Positions 1 through 5,447 of a stretch of DNA of 5,447 nt are shown here, piece by piece. The stretch's first letter is position 1. Each line of letters starts with the position of its first letter. A model generated the notes under the pieces. That model ran no database searches and was not told the origin of the DNA. It was given only the letters and a program-made list of their open reading frames with translations. The DNA is from Bacteroidales bacterium (GTDB lineage Bacteria > Bacteroidota > Bacteroidia > Bacteroidales > UBA7960), in the NCBI GenBank assembly GCA_007125275.1, contig SLDN01000032.1, positions 1-5,447 of the forward strand. Direction: 5' to 3'. Both the position numbers and the translations under genes were made by a program.

Positions 1-360
1 CATCGAGCATGTACCGCTGAATTTGGCACTGGGTTCAATGGCCATCTTATCATTGTTGATGTCGCCGGTAAATACGGAAGATGCTTTAAGCGTTAAAAGC
101 TCAGCTATTTCAGCCTTTCCGTTGATCTTGCCTGAAATGTCAGCATTTGCGCAATACAGTTCCCCTTCAATGATGCCGCTGTTGCCGACAACGATCTTGC
201 CTTCTGAACGAACCTGGCCAATGATCTTGCCATCAACGCGGATGTCTCCTTTGGAGTTAATTTCACCTTTTATTGTGGTACCTGTTCCAACAAGGTTTAT
301 GGCTGTATGGTCGGGTTCTTTATTTTTGGTCATTCTGTTTGGTTGTTTTCGGTTAAACAT
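1..360 (-). CDS. Bactofilin (polymer-forming cytoskeletal protein), 3' end cut by window edge
   Basis: Bactofilins polymerise without nucleotides into cytoplasmic, membrane-associated filaments that position wall enzymes or other envelope machinery. The first 120 residues are visible; the stop lies beyond the left edge. After a polar N-terminal tail (about 1-19), the bactofilin beta-helix begins at INLVGTGTTIKGEI. Short glycine-punctuated beta rungs follow, including GDIRVDGKIIGQV (38-50), GIIEGELYC (62-70), ADISGKINGKAEI (73-85) and SVFTGDI (95-101). The visible part ends in AKFSGTCSM, a typical bactofilin C-terminal rung. The start at 360 is supported by an in-frame TAA four codons upstream; Met10 (codon at 333-331) is an alternative. 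MFNRKQPN at the N-terminus resembles the short membrane-targeting peptide described for Caulobacter BacA, which favours Met1. The gene follows porW in the same direction after 58 bases, so it may be co-transcribed, although a -7-like element lies in the gap. Family assignment is firm; the cellular role is inferred. Confidence 0.93.
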   Translation of the reverse strand, partial: MFNRKQPNRMTKNKEPDHTAINLVGTGTTIKGEINSKGDIRVDGKIIGQVRSEGKIVVGNSGIIEGELYCANADISGKINGKAEIAELLTLKASSVFTGDINNDKMAIEPSAKFSGTCSM

Positions 361-387
361 AATGTTTTCTTATACAGTAATAGAGCA

Positions 388-395
388 CAAAAATA
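388..395 (-). promoter_or_regulatory. Possible -7 element (TAnnTTTG) upstream of the bactofilin gene
   Basis: Read on the minus strand the bases are TATTTTTG, an exact match to the Bacteroidota -7 consensus TAnnTTTG. A start about six bases downstream would give a leader of roughly 20 bases before the ATG at 360. No convincing -33 TTG/TTTG box lies 17-20 bases upstream; that stretch is GC-rich and borders the porW stop. The local AT richness makes a chance match plausible. The bactofilin may instead be read from the porW promoter. Confidence 0.3.
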
Positions 396-418
396 AACAA
401 AAAAACGAATGGCCCGGC

Positions 419-3052
419 TTACATTTCCAGATAATAATAATCAAAAAAGGCACGGTAGGCTTCCAGTTCTTTATCCTGGAAGAACATCGGATAGTTGTCT
501 ACAGAAATAACGAAGGCATCCATTGCGGATAACTGGTCTGCGTTAAACGTTTCGGACTGCATCAATTGCGCAAAATACGCCATACCGGTTTCCATATCAG
601 CAAAATTCGTTACGGTAACCAATTGTTTGTTTTGTTCATAAAATATATTGCTCACCGAAAGCTCTTTATCAGGATATTTTTCCTCATGGTAAGCATTTAT
701 CAACCTGGTTATGGCTGCCGGTTCATTTTGTGCTGTATTGATGATCAGAACGAAAAAATGAACCTTATCTGGCGAAAAGGCAAACGGGGACTCAATTGGT
801 TCTCGGTCCATTCTTCTTCTTGCAACGTCGGATTCATAGTCGAGGTCTGCCGGTATTTCGAGGGAAGCCAGCAAAAGAGTCGCCGGTTGGTGTATTGGTG
901 TATCGTTATATTGGTCAACGATTTGCTGCAGCTCATTGCGAAAAAGAACCGGATCATCTGATTTGCCAAGCGCGAGGGCATTCAGGTAGGCAAATTGCGC
1001 CATTGTTTCACGTGGTACCTCGAGCGTATCGAGGGCGCGCATATTTTGGCTGATTACATGATAGCGGCCTGCAAAGAAGGCATTATAGCTCTCCCTGTAT
1101 AATTGCTGAACACGGTTTTGGCGGGCTCTTATGGTATTTGCATAATTTGGGTCACCGATAATTTTGGCATACTCACTGTCAGGGAAAAGCTCAAGAAGTT
1201 GGTTTTTAACGTTCTCCGCCATTGAGAAATCCTGATTTTCCCGATAGAGGTGATACAGGTAATAATATGCGTGCATACCAAGTGGTGTGCCGGAAAAAAG
1301 ATCGATCATATCGTTAAAGGCAGTGATTGCATTTTCCACATCTCTCAGCTGATCCTTAAAGAGCATGGCCATGTTATAGTATGCCTGCATTTTTCTTTGG
1401 TTTGATGCCTCCATCATTTCCTCCGTATTGGGTATGTTCCGGAGGTAGGTTTCAGGGTCATACGCATCCAGCTCTTCTTCGGGTTCTTCTTCTTCAAAAT
1501 CCATAAAGTCATCCATGCCAAAGCCGTCGGCGATCATTTGTTTATTGCTGATACGCCACATATCCTCCAGCCTGCGCTCGCCAAACCGGCTAAAGAACTC
1601 CATTTTACCATTGGCCATTGACGTAGAATTATAGAAGTACCAGCCTCTGTCCTGATCGCCCATGCCACGGGTGTCGCGGGCCATCCGTCCGGCGTCCCGC
1701 ATGGCCGCCTGGCGCGCCCTCTCTTCTTCTTGCTGGCGTCTTTCATCTTCGCGCAGATCCTTAATAATGGCTTCGGCTATCGCTTTCTGCTGATCAGGGG
1801 TCATCGCAGCCAAACGCTGGAGCGAGTCTTCATGATCAATAATCCGCACCTGTTGGGTGAGCCTCGTAAGCACCATCTGCCTGTTGCGGATATCCGCATA
1901 CTGGTCATAACCTGTGGGCATAAATGTTGTTGTGCTGTCATAATATGTGCTGGCTTTCAAATAATCAGGTTGATCGAAGTAAATTTCGCCGAGGCGAAGA
2001 AACGACAATGCTTTTTGCATATCGTTGTCCTCACTTACCTCGTAAGACATGGTATACAACCTGATGGCCTCTTGCTTGTCATCCTGTCGCATGGCCAGCT
2101 GCGCCAGGGCATAGTAAATCTGATCGCGGAATACACGGTTCCTGTCCTCTGCCAGCATATTTAACAGTTCATTCCGGATAAAGCCGCTGCCACCCACCGA
2201 GGGGTCATACGCCATTGCCATACCGATGCGGGCCTGAAATGCCATTTGGTAATCAGGGCGCATTTTGAGAACCTGGCTGTAAGTGTTTTGGGCTGAAGCA
2301 TAGTCGTCTGAATGGTGGTATAATTGTGCTTGAATGAAGGTTAGACGCACCTTTTCATGTCTGCCCTTCACATAAGGAATGCCCTTTTGCAGTTGCGCTG
2401 CAGCCCGGGCATACTTGCCCTGGCGCAGGAAATGATCGGCATAGGTCTTCCTGAACAAAACAGTGGTCTCATCGGCCAACAAGCCCTGCTCATATTCGTC
2501 CTCAAGCATTTCGAGCATCCGCAATGCCTGCTCAAACCGCCCTTGCTCGTGATAAGCCTTGGCGATCCAGGCCTTCGAATCATATCTGCGCTGGCTGTCG
2601 TATTTCCTGATGATGTATTCAAAAGTCAATATGGAAAGGGTAAAGTCACGCTTGAAAAAGTGTGACCGGGCAATAAGGGAATATGATTCATCAATCCATT
2701 TGTTGTACTCCACCCCTCTTATGTCCATGGAGTGACGCCTGATCACAAGACTCGCCTTCTCATAGGTGATATCCATGTTCGAGCGCACAGAACCGGCATC
2801 CTGTTCCGTGCCATAACGAAAAACAGAAAGTATGTCCTCGTAGTTGTCATTGTGCAGCTCAGCCAAACGCTTAACACCATCACGATAACTCTCACGTGCA
2901 TTGAAAAAGCCATTATACTTGGCGTTTATCGTGTGATAAGTGCGGTTTACAAAAGAGTTTTTCTGTGTTGAACAACCCCACTGCGTTAGTAGAATAGCAA
3001 TAAAGACCAACAGAGTGCCGGTCCTGTATTTTTTTAACTTAAAAACGTGCAT
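419..3052 (-). CDS. porW/sprE: PorW/SprE-family TPR lipoprotein of the type IX secretion system and gliding machinery
   Basis: PorW (Porphyromonas) and SprE (Flavobacterium) are TPR lipoproteins required for type IX secretion, and for gliding where present. They act in the periplasm at the outer membrane, and are thought to link motor and translocon. This 877-residue protein is close in length to Flavobacterium SprE and longer than Porphyromonas PorW. A signal peptide covers about 1-26 (basic KLKKYR, then hydrophobic TGTLLVFIAILL) with the predicted lipidated Cys27. The family signature CSTQKNSFVNRTYHTINAKYNGFFNARES follows in residues 27-55. TPR-like helix pairs lie at about 122-153, 159-186, 196-225, 235-266, 310-338 and 347-376, then again at 554-586 and 592-623. 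The middle (about 410-545) holds a charged helix rich in E, R, Q and A, the conserved-looking WYFYN block (471-475) with GERRLEDMWR (491-500), and an acidic run (514-530). The C-terminal domain begins near HFFVLIINTAQN (765-776). No other ATG lies between the start and residue 93. Family call is strong; the exact name depends on lineage. Confidence 0.92.
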   Translation of the reverse strand: MHVFKLKKYRTGTLLVFIAILLTQWGCSTQKNSFVNRTYHTINAKYNGFFNARESYRDGVKRLAELHNDNYEDILSVFRYGTEQDAGSVRSNMDITYEKASLVIRRHSMDIRGVEYNKWIDESYSLIARSHFFKRDFTLSILTFEYIIRKYDSQRRYDSKAWIAKAYHEQGRFEQALRMLEMLEDEYEQGLLADETTVLFRKTYADHFLRQGKYARAAAQLQKGIPYVKGRHEKVRLTFIQAQLYHHSDDYASAQNTYSQVLKMRPDYQMAFQARIGMAMAYDPSVGGSGFIRNELLNMLAEDRNRVFRDQIYYALAQLAMRQDDKQEAIRLYTMSYEVSEDNDMQKALSFLRLGEIYFDQPDYLKASTYYDSTTTFMPTGYDQYADIRNRQMVLTRLTQQVRIIDHEDSLQRLAAMTPDQQKAIAEAIIKDLREDERRQQEEERARQAAMRDAGRMARDTRGMGDQDRGWYFYNSTSMANGKMEFFSRFGERRLEDMWRISNKQMIADGFGMDDFMDFEEEEPEEELDAYDPETYLRNIPNTEEMMEASNQRKMQAYYNMAMLFKDQLRDVENAITAFNDMIDLFSGTPLGMHAYYYLYHLYRENQDFSMAENVKNQLLELFPDSEYAKIIGDPNYANTIRARQNRVQQLYRESYNAFFAGRYHVISQNMRALDTLEVPRETMAQFAYLNALALGKSDDPVLFRNELQQIVDQYNDTPIHQPATLLLASLEIPADLDYESDVARRRMDREPIESPFAFSPDKVHFFVLIINTAQNEPAAITRLINAYHEEKYPDKELSVSNIFYEQNKQLVTVTNFADMETGMAYFAQLMQSETFNADQLSAMDAFVISVDNYPMFFQDKELEAYRAFFDYYYLEM

Positions 3053-3059
3053 GCAGCAA

Positions 3060-3088
3060 CAAAATTAGTCCACAAATATAACTGTCAA
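3060..3088 (-). promoter_or_regulatory. Candidate porW promoter: -33 TTG, two -7 elements
   Basis: On the minus strand, TTG (3088-3086, within TTGACA) is followed after 18 bases by TAATTTTG (3067-3060), an exact match to TAnnTTTG with ordinary Bacteroidota spacing. Initiation from it would fall about at the porW ATG (3052), giving an almost leaderless message. A second exact match, TATATTTG, lies at 3080-3073. It would give a leader of about 15 bases but lacks a -33 box at normal spacing. Which one is used cannot be decided from sequence. Confidence 0.45.
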
Positions 3089-3139
3089 TTTTCAATAATA
3101 TTATATCACAAAGGCATTGTTTCTAAAAAATTGAAGCTG

Positions 3140-3172
3140 TTGTTACCATTAGCTCTAAAATGATTAATTTTA
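3140..3172 (+). promoter_or_regulatory. Possible promoter for the M23 peptidase-dxr pair
   Basis: TTG at 3140-3142 and TAATTTTA at 3165-3172 resemble the Bacteroidota -33 and -7 elements. The -7 box matches six of the seven or eight key positions, with A in place of the final G. The 22-base spacer is slightly long. Initiation near 3178 would leave a leader of about 25 bases before the ATG at 3203. This is the best plus-strand candidate in the divergent intergenic region, but the match is weak. Confidence 0.3.
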
Positions 3173-3202
3173 CCGTTCAAAAGCAGGCAAGACCGGAAAA
3201 TC

Positions 3203-4084
3203 ATGGATGATCAGAACAAAAAGGAAAAAGGCTTTTTTAGCAAGCTGCATCATAAGTACAGGCTTGTTATCATGAATAACGACACCCTGGAAGAAAAGCT
3301 GAGCATACGCCTGACGCGTTTCAATGTTTTTTTGATAAGCGGCACCATAAGCCTTTTACTGATCATTGGCACCATTTACCTGGTCGCTTTCACCCCGCTG
3401 CGCGAATACATCCCTGGTTATGCTGACTTCAACACCAGGCAGGTTTTGAGAGAGTTATCGCTAAGGGCTGACTCACTTGAGAAAGACTTGCGCCAAAAAG
3501 ACCTGTTTATTATGAACATTCGCAATATTGTAGAAGGACGTGATCTTATTGAAGAAATTCCTGACAGCGTCAGCGACCCGGAAGGCTACATTTTTGAGGA
3601 GCTTCCGCGGTCCAGGGAAGACTCCCTGTTGAGGGCAGAAATGGAGAGTGCTTCACAATACGATAACAATTATTGGAACCACAGTGAGATTGTAACAGCT
3701 GTCAGTCCTGATGGTTTTTCTTTTTTCACACCCCTGTCAGGGATGATCAGCAGCCACTTTAACCCCCGCAAAGGCCATTTTGGCGTGGATGTGGTTGCCG
3801 ACCATGACGAAATCATCATGGCCGCCCTGGATGGCACGGTGATCATAGCCACCTGGACACTGGAAACGGGCTATACCATTGGCATACAGCATGCACACAA
3901 CATTATCACGATCTACAAGCACAACAGCAGCTTGCTTAAAAGCCAGGGCGATTACGTGCAGGCTGGAGAAGCAATCGCCATCATCGGTGATACCGGCATC
4001 TATTCAACCGGAACACATCTGCATTTTGAGTTATGGTTCAACGGCATCCCGGTAAACCCAACAGATTATATAGCATTTCAATGA
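3203..4084 (+). CDS. Membrane-anchored M23 (LytM-type) zinc peptidoglycan endopeptidase
   Basis: M23 enzymes cut peptide cross-links in peptidoglycan. The 293-residue protein has a basic cytoplasmic tail (1-40), one membrane helix (about 41-63, NVFLISGTIS onward), and a short helical or coiled-coil stretch (about 76-112). An acidic linker follows (about 113-160), then the M23 domain (about 172-290). Expected catalytic residues are all present: His192 and Asp196 (HFGVD) and His274 as zinc ligands, with His240 (YKH) and His272 (HLH) as the other catalytic histidines. The glycine-rich lead GDTGIYSTGTHLHFELW is typical. The enzyme is therefore predicted active, unlike degenerate EnvC/NlpD-type activators. 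The tail-helix-coil-M23 layout matches enzymes that partner bactofilins, such as LmdC and Csd1. An in-frame TGA at 3161-3163 with no start codon between fixes the ATG at 3203. It overlaps dxr by four bases and diverges from porW. The exact bond cut and the partner proteins are inferred. Confidence 0.9.
   Translation: MDDQNKKEKGFFSKLHHKYRLVIMNNDTLEEKLSIRLTRFNVFLISGTISLLLIIGTIYLVAFTPLREYIPGYADFNTRQVLRELSLRADSLEKDLRQKDLFIMNIRNIVEGRDLIEEIPDSVSDPEGYIFEELPRSREDSLLRAEMESASQYDNNYWNHSEIVTAVSPDGFSFFTPLSGMISSHFNPRKGHFGVDVVADHDEIIMAALDGTVIIATWTLETGYTIGIQHAHNIITIYKHNSSLLKSQGDYVQAGEAIAIIGDTGIYSTGTHLHFELWFNGIPVNPTDYIAFQ
4081..4084 (+). promoter_or_regulatory. ATGA stop-start overlap coupling M23 gene to dxr
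   Basis: The dxr ATG (4081-4083) overlaps the M23 stop TGA (4082-4084). Such overlaps usually mean a shared transcript and reinitiation by the same ribosome. No Shine-Dalgarno-like purine tract is visible upstream, as is usual in Bacteroidota. The overlap supports choosing this ATG over the in-frame ATG at 4033, which lies inside the M23 gene and would add 16 residues absent from the family. Confidence 0.75.
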
Positions 4085-5265
4085 CTGTTCCCCGCTGCAA
4101 AAAGATAGCCATAGCCGGATCAACAGGCTCTGTCGGCCGGCAAGCACTGGAGGTGATGCGCAAAAACAGGGACGCCTTTAGCATCGCAATCCTGAGCGCG
4201 CAAAACAACATTGAACTGCTGATTGAGCAAGCCATCGAATTCGAGCCGCAGCTTGCGGTAATCGGCAACGAACAACACTACACACGGCTGAAAGGTGCAC
4301 TGAAAGGCTTGCCTGTAAAAGCACTTGCAGGAAATAAGCGGCTGAACCAATTCGCCGAACTGGCTGAATTTGATCTGCTGCTGAACGCCCTCGTCGGACT
4401 GGCAGGTCTGGAGCCAACATTGAATGCGATAAAAAACAAAAAAACCATCGCCCTGGCAAATAAGGAGTGCCTGGTGGCCGCCGGTGACCTGCTGATGCGA
4501 TCAGCCCAAAAGCACGATGTCAAGATCTTGCCTGTTGATTCCGAACATTCAGCCATATACCAGTGCATGCAGGGAGAAGACCATATTAGCATCGAGAAAA
4601 TATATCTTACTGCCAGCGGCGGCCCCTTCAAAGGAATGGACCGCCGGCAACTCCTGGCTGTTACACCGCAGGAAGCTACCAATCATCCAAATTGGGAAAT
4701 GGGCAAAAAGGTAAGTGTCGACTCTGCCACCATGATGAATAAAGGGATGGAGGCCATCGCCGCACAATGGTTGTTTGACCTAACCCCTGGACAAATTGAA
4801 ATGGTATTGCACCCGCAATCCATCATTCATTCTATTGTGCAGTTTACAGACGGCAGCATGAAAGCACAAATGGGGCTTCCCGATATGAAACTGCCAATTC
4901 ATTACGCGATGGCCTTCCCGCAGCGTTTGCAATCCGACTACCCGCGCTATGACCTCAATCAACTCCAGACACTAAGCTTTGAACCATTAAACATCAGCGA
5001 ATATCCGTGTTTGCAAATTGCAATGGATGCTATGAAAAAAGGTGGCAATATCCCATGCGCAATGAACGCTGCAAATGAAGTAGCAGTTAAATCATTTTTA
5101 AATAACCGGATCAGCTTTCTGCAAATTCCGGAGATTATTGAAAAAAGCATTGCAAACATACCTCCTTGCGAACATCCCGGGCTGAATGACATCATTGAAA
5201 CAGATACCCTGACAAGAGTCCGCGCAAATGAAGCCATCAAAACAATTCGGCCTTTAAATCGTTAG
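4081..5265 (+). CDS. dxr: 1-deoxy-D-xylulose 5-phosphate reductoisomerase
   Basis: Dxr (IspC) rearranges and reduces 1-deoxy-D-xylulose 5-phosphate to 2-C-methyl-D-erythritol 4-phosphate with NADPH and a divalent metal. It is the committed step of the cytoplasmic MEP pathway to isoprenoids, including undecaprenyl phosphate and quinones. The 394 residues are a normal, complete length. Visible motifs are the NADPH-binding GSTGSVG (13-19) and ALANKE (124-129), with metal ligands Asp153 and Glu155 (VDSEHSA) and Glu224 (MNKGME). The substrate loop is NHPNWEMG (201-208) with His202 and Trp205. Phosphate and substrate residues are Ser179, Ser215, Asn220 and Lys221 within SVDSATMMNKG. HPQSIIH is at 244-250 and NAANEVAV at 329-336. 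These align with the E. coli active site (Asp150, Glu152, Glu231, Ser186, Ser222, Asn227, Lys228). It is translated from an overlap with the M23 gene. The cell therefore probably uses the MEP pathway and should be inhibited at this enzyme by fosmidomycin if the drug enters. Confidence 0.98.
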   Translation: MTVPRCKKIAIAGSTGSVGRQALEVMRKNRDAFSIAILSAQNNIELLIEQAIEFEPQLAVIGNEQHYTRLKGALKGLPVKALAGNKRLNQFAELAEFDLLLNALVGLAGLEPTLNAIKNKKTIALANKECLVAAGDLLMRSAQKHDVKILPVDSEHSAIYQCMQGEDHISIEKIYLTASGGPFKGMDRRQLLAVTPQEATNHPNWEMGKKVSVDSATMMNKGMEAIAAQWLFDLTPGQIEMVLHPQSIIHSIVQFTDGSMKAQMGLPDMKLPIHYAMAFPQRLQSDYPRYDLNQLQTLSFEPLNISEYPCLQIAMDAMKKGGNIPCAMNAANEVAVKSFLNNRISFLQIPEIIEKSIANIPPCEHPGLNDIIETDTLTRVRANEAIKTIRPLNR

Positions 5266-5283
5266 TTATGGAAGCAAGGTAAC

Positions 5284-5318
5284 TGCCGATTGCCGATTGT
5301 CGATTGTCGATTGTCAAT
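5284..5318 (+). repeat. Five-unit 7-bp tandem repeat downstream of dxr
   Basis: Five back-to-back heptamers fill 35 bases: units 1 and 2 are TGCCGAT, units 3 and 4 are TGTCGAT, and unit 5 is TGTCAAT. The substitutions are ordered along the array (C to T at position 3, then G to A at position 5), as expected if units were added by stepwise slippage or duplication. The array starts 18 bases after the dxr stop, outside any gene, and upstream of the candidate promoter for the next gene. It is not a CRISPR array, since there are no spacers, and it has no obvious hairpin. Confidence 0.85.
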
Positions 5319-5337
5319 GATGTTTAGCAATCAGATG

Positions 5338-5368
5338 TTAGGCCGTACTGAATTATTTAATAATTTTG
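5338..5368 (+). promoter_or_regulatory. Candidate promoter for the downstream rseP-like gene
   Basis: TAATTTTG at 5361-5368 is an exact match to the Bacteroidota -7 consensus TAnnTTTG. TTAG at 5338-5341, 19 bases upstream, is a three-of-four match to a -33 TTTG box. Initiation near 5374 would leave a leader of about 55 bases. The -7 box overlaps a perfect 15-base AT-rich inverted repeat at 5351-5365. The 164-base gap after dxr also suggests that the next gene has its own promoter. Confidence 0.45.
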
Positions 5369-5429
5369 CAAGCCTTTAGTAATTCAAATATTTATTATCA
5401 TCATCTAGACAATTTCATTTCCTTTTAAT

Positions 5430-5447
5430 ATGGACATCCTGATAAAA
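5430..5447 (+). CDS. Start of next gene, probably M50 site-2 protease RseP (first six codons only)
   Basis: An ATG at 5430 opens MDILIK and runs off the window. Bacteroidota RseP homologues commonly begin with a very similar peptide leading into a first membrane helix that carries HExxH. In many members of this phylum an M50 protease gene follows dxr. RseP cleaves membrane-embedded substrates such as anti-sigma factors and signal-peptide remnants in the inner membrane. Only six residues are visible, so the call rests mainly on context. The upstream region has a plausible promoter but no ribosome binding site. Confidence 0.5.

Noticed and set aside
396..420. GC-rich stretch followed by a T run on the minus strand just after the porW stop, resembling a terminator
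   Set aside because: The GC-rich bases (GCCGGGCC) cannot form a stem with a workable loop, so the T run alone is not enough to call a terminator.
23..532. Plus-strand open frame of 169 codons over the left edge
   Set aside because: It lies opposite the bactofilin gene and the end of porW. Its translation has no family resemblance, while the minus strand gives a clear bactofilin.
566..2665. Several plus-strand open frames inside porW (for example 566-961, 1730-2164 and 2357-2665)
   Set aside because: All are antisense shadows of the strong PorW/SprE coding frame, with no recognisable domains or start signals.
3095..3104. Ten-base palindrome ATAATATTAT in the divergent intergenic region
   Set aside because: It is short and purely AT in an AT-rich spacer, so expected by chance. 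No second copy was seen nearby.
4033..4080. An earlier in-frame ATG that would lengthen Dxr by 16 residues
   Set aside because: The extension lies wholly within the M23 gene, has no counterpart in the Dxr family, and the ATGA overlap at 4081 gives a normal N-terminus shortly before GSTGSVG.
5284..5318. Heptamer array considered as a CRISPR or origin-type iteron
   Set aside because: The units are directly adjacent without spacers, too short for CRISPR repeats, and no replication gene is nearby.
1..5447. A wholly new defence or mobile system
   Set aside because: All genes belong to recognised envelope or metabolic families, and no transposase, integrase, nuclease, attachment site or composition break was seen.

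Overview
The window looks like ordinary chromosome from a member of the Bacteroidota. The evidence is the gene content: a type IX secretion/gliding lipoprotein of the PorW/SprE family and a short bactofilin of the Bacteroidota kind. Bacteroidota-style -7 promoter elements (TAnnTTTG) lie before several genes, and clear Shine-Dalgarno sequences are absent. I cannot name a genus. There are no RNA genes, insertion sequences, CRISPR arrays or other signs of recent transfer, and no stretch longer than about 165 bases lacks a gene.

Layout. On the minus strand, reading leftward, are porW/sprE (3052 to 419), a 58-base gap, and a bactofilin gene (360 to the left edge, 3' end missing). On the plus strand, reading rightward, are a membrane-anchored M23 endopeptidase (3203-4084), dxr (4081-5265, overlapping it by four bases), a 164-base gap with a heptamer tandem repeat and a promoter-like site, and the first six codons of a gene that is probably the M50 protease rseP (from 5430). 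The two arms diverge from a 150-base AT-rich region (3053-3202) that should hold both promoters.

How the genes may work together. Most of the products belong to the cell envelope. PorW is an outer-membrane-linked lipoprotein that supports the type IX secretion motor and translocon. The bactofilin is a cytoplasmic filament former. The M23 protein is predicted to be an active peptidoglycan endopeptidase tethered in the inner membrane. Dxr commits carbon to isoprenoids, including the undecaprenyl carrier for wall synthesis. RseP-type proteases handle envelope stress or signal-peptide remnants. Pairing of bactofilins with membrane-anchored M23 enzymes is known in Proteobacteria and Campylobacterota. 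Finding both here on either side of porW is the most interesting aspect of the locus. It is a hypothesis about function, not a new system shown by the sequence.
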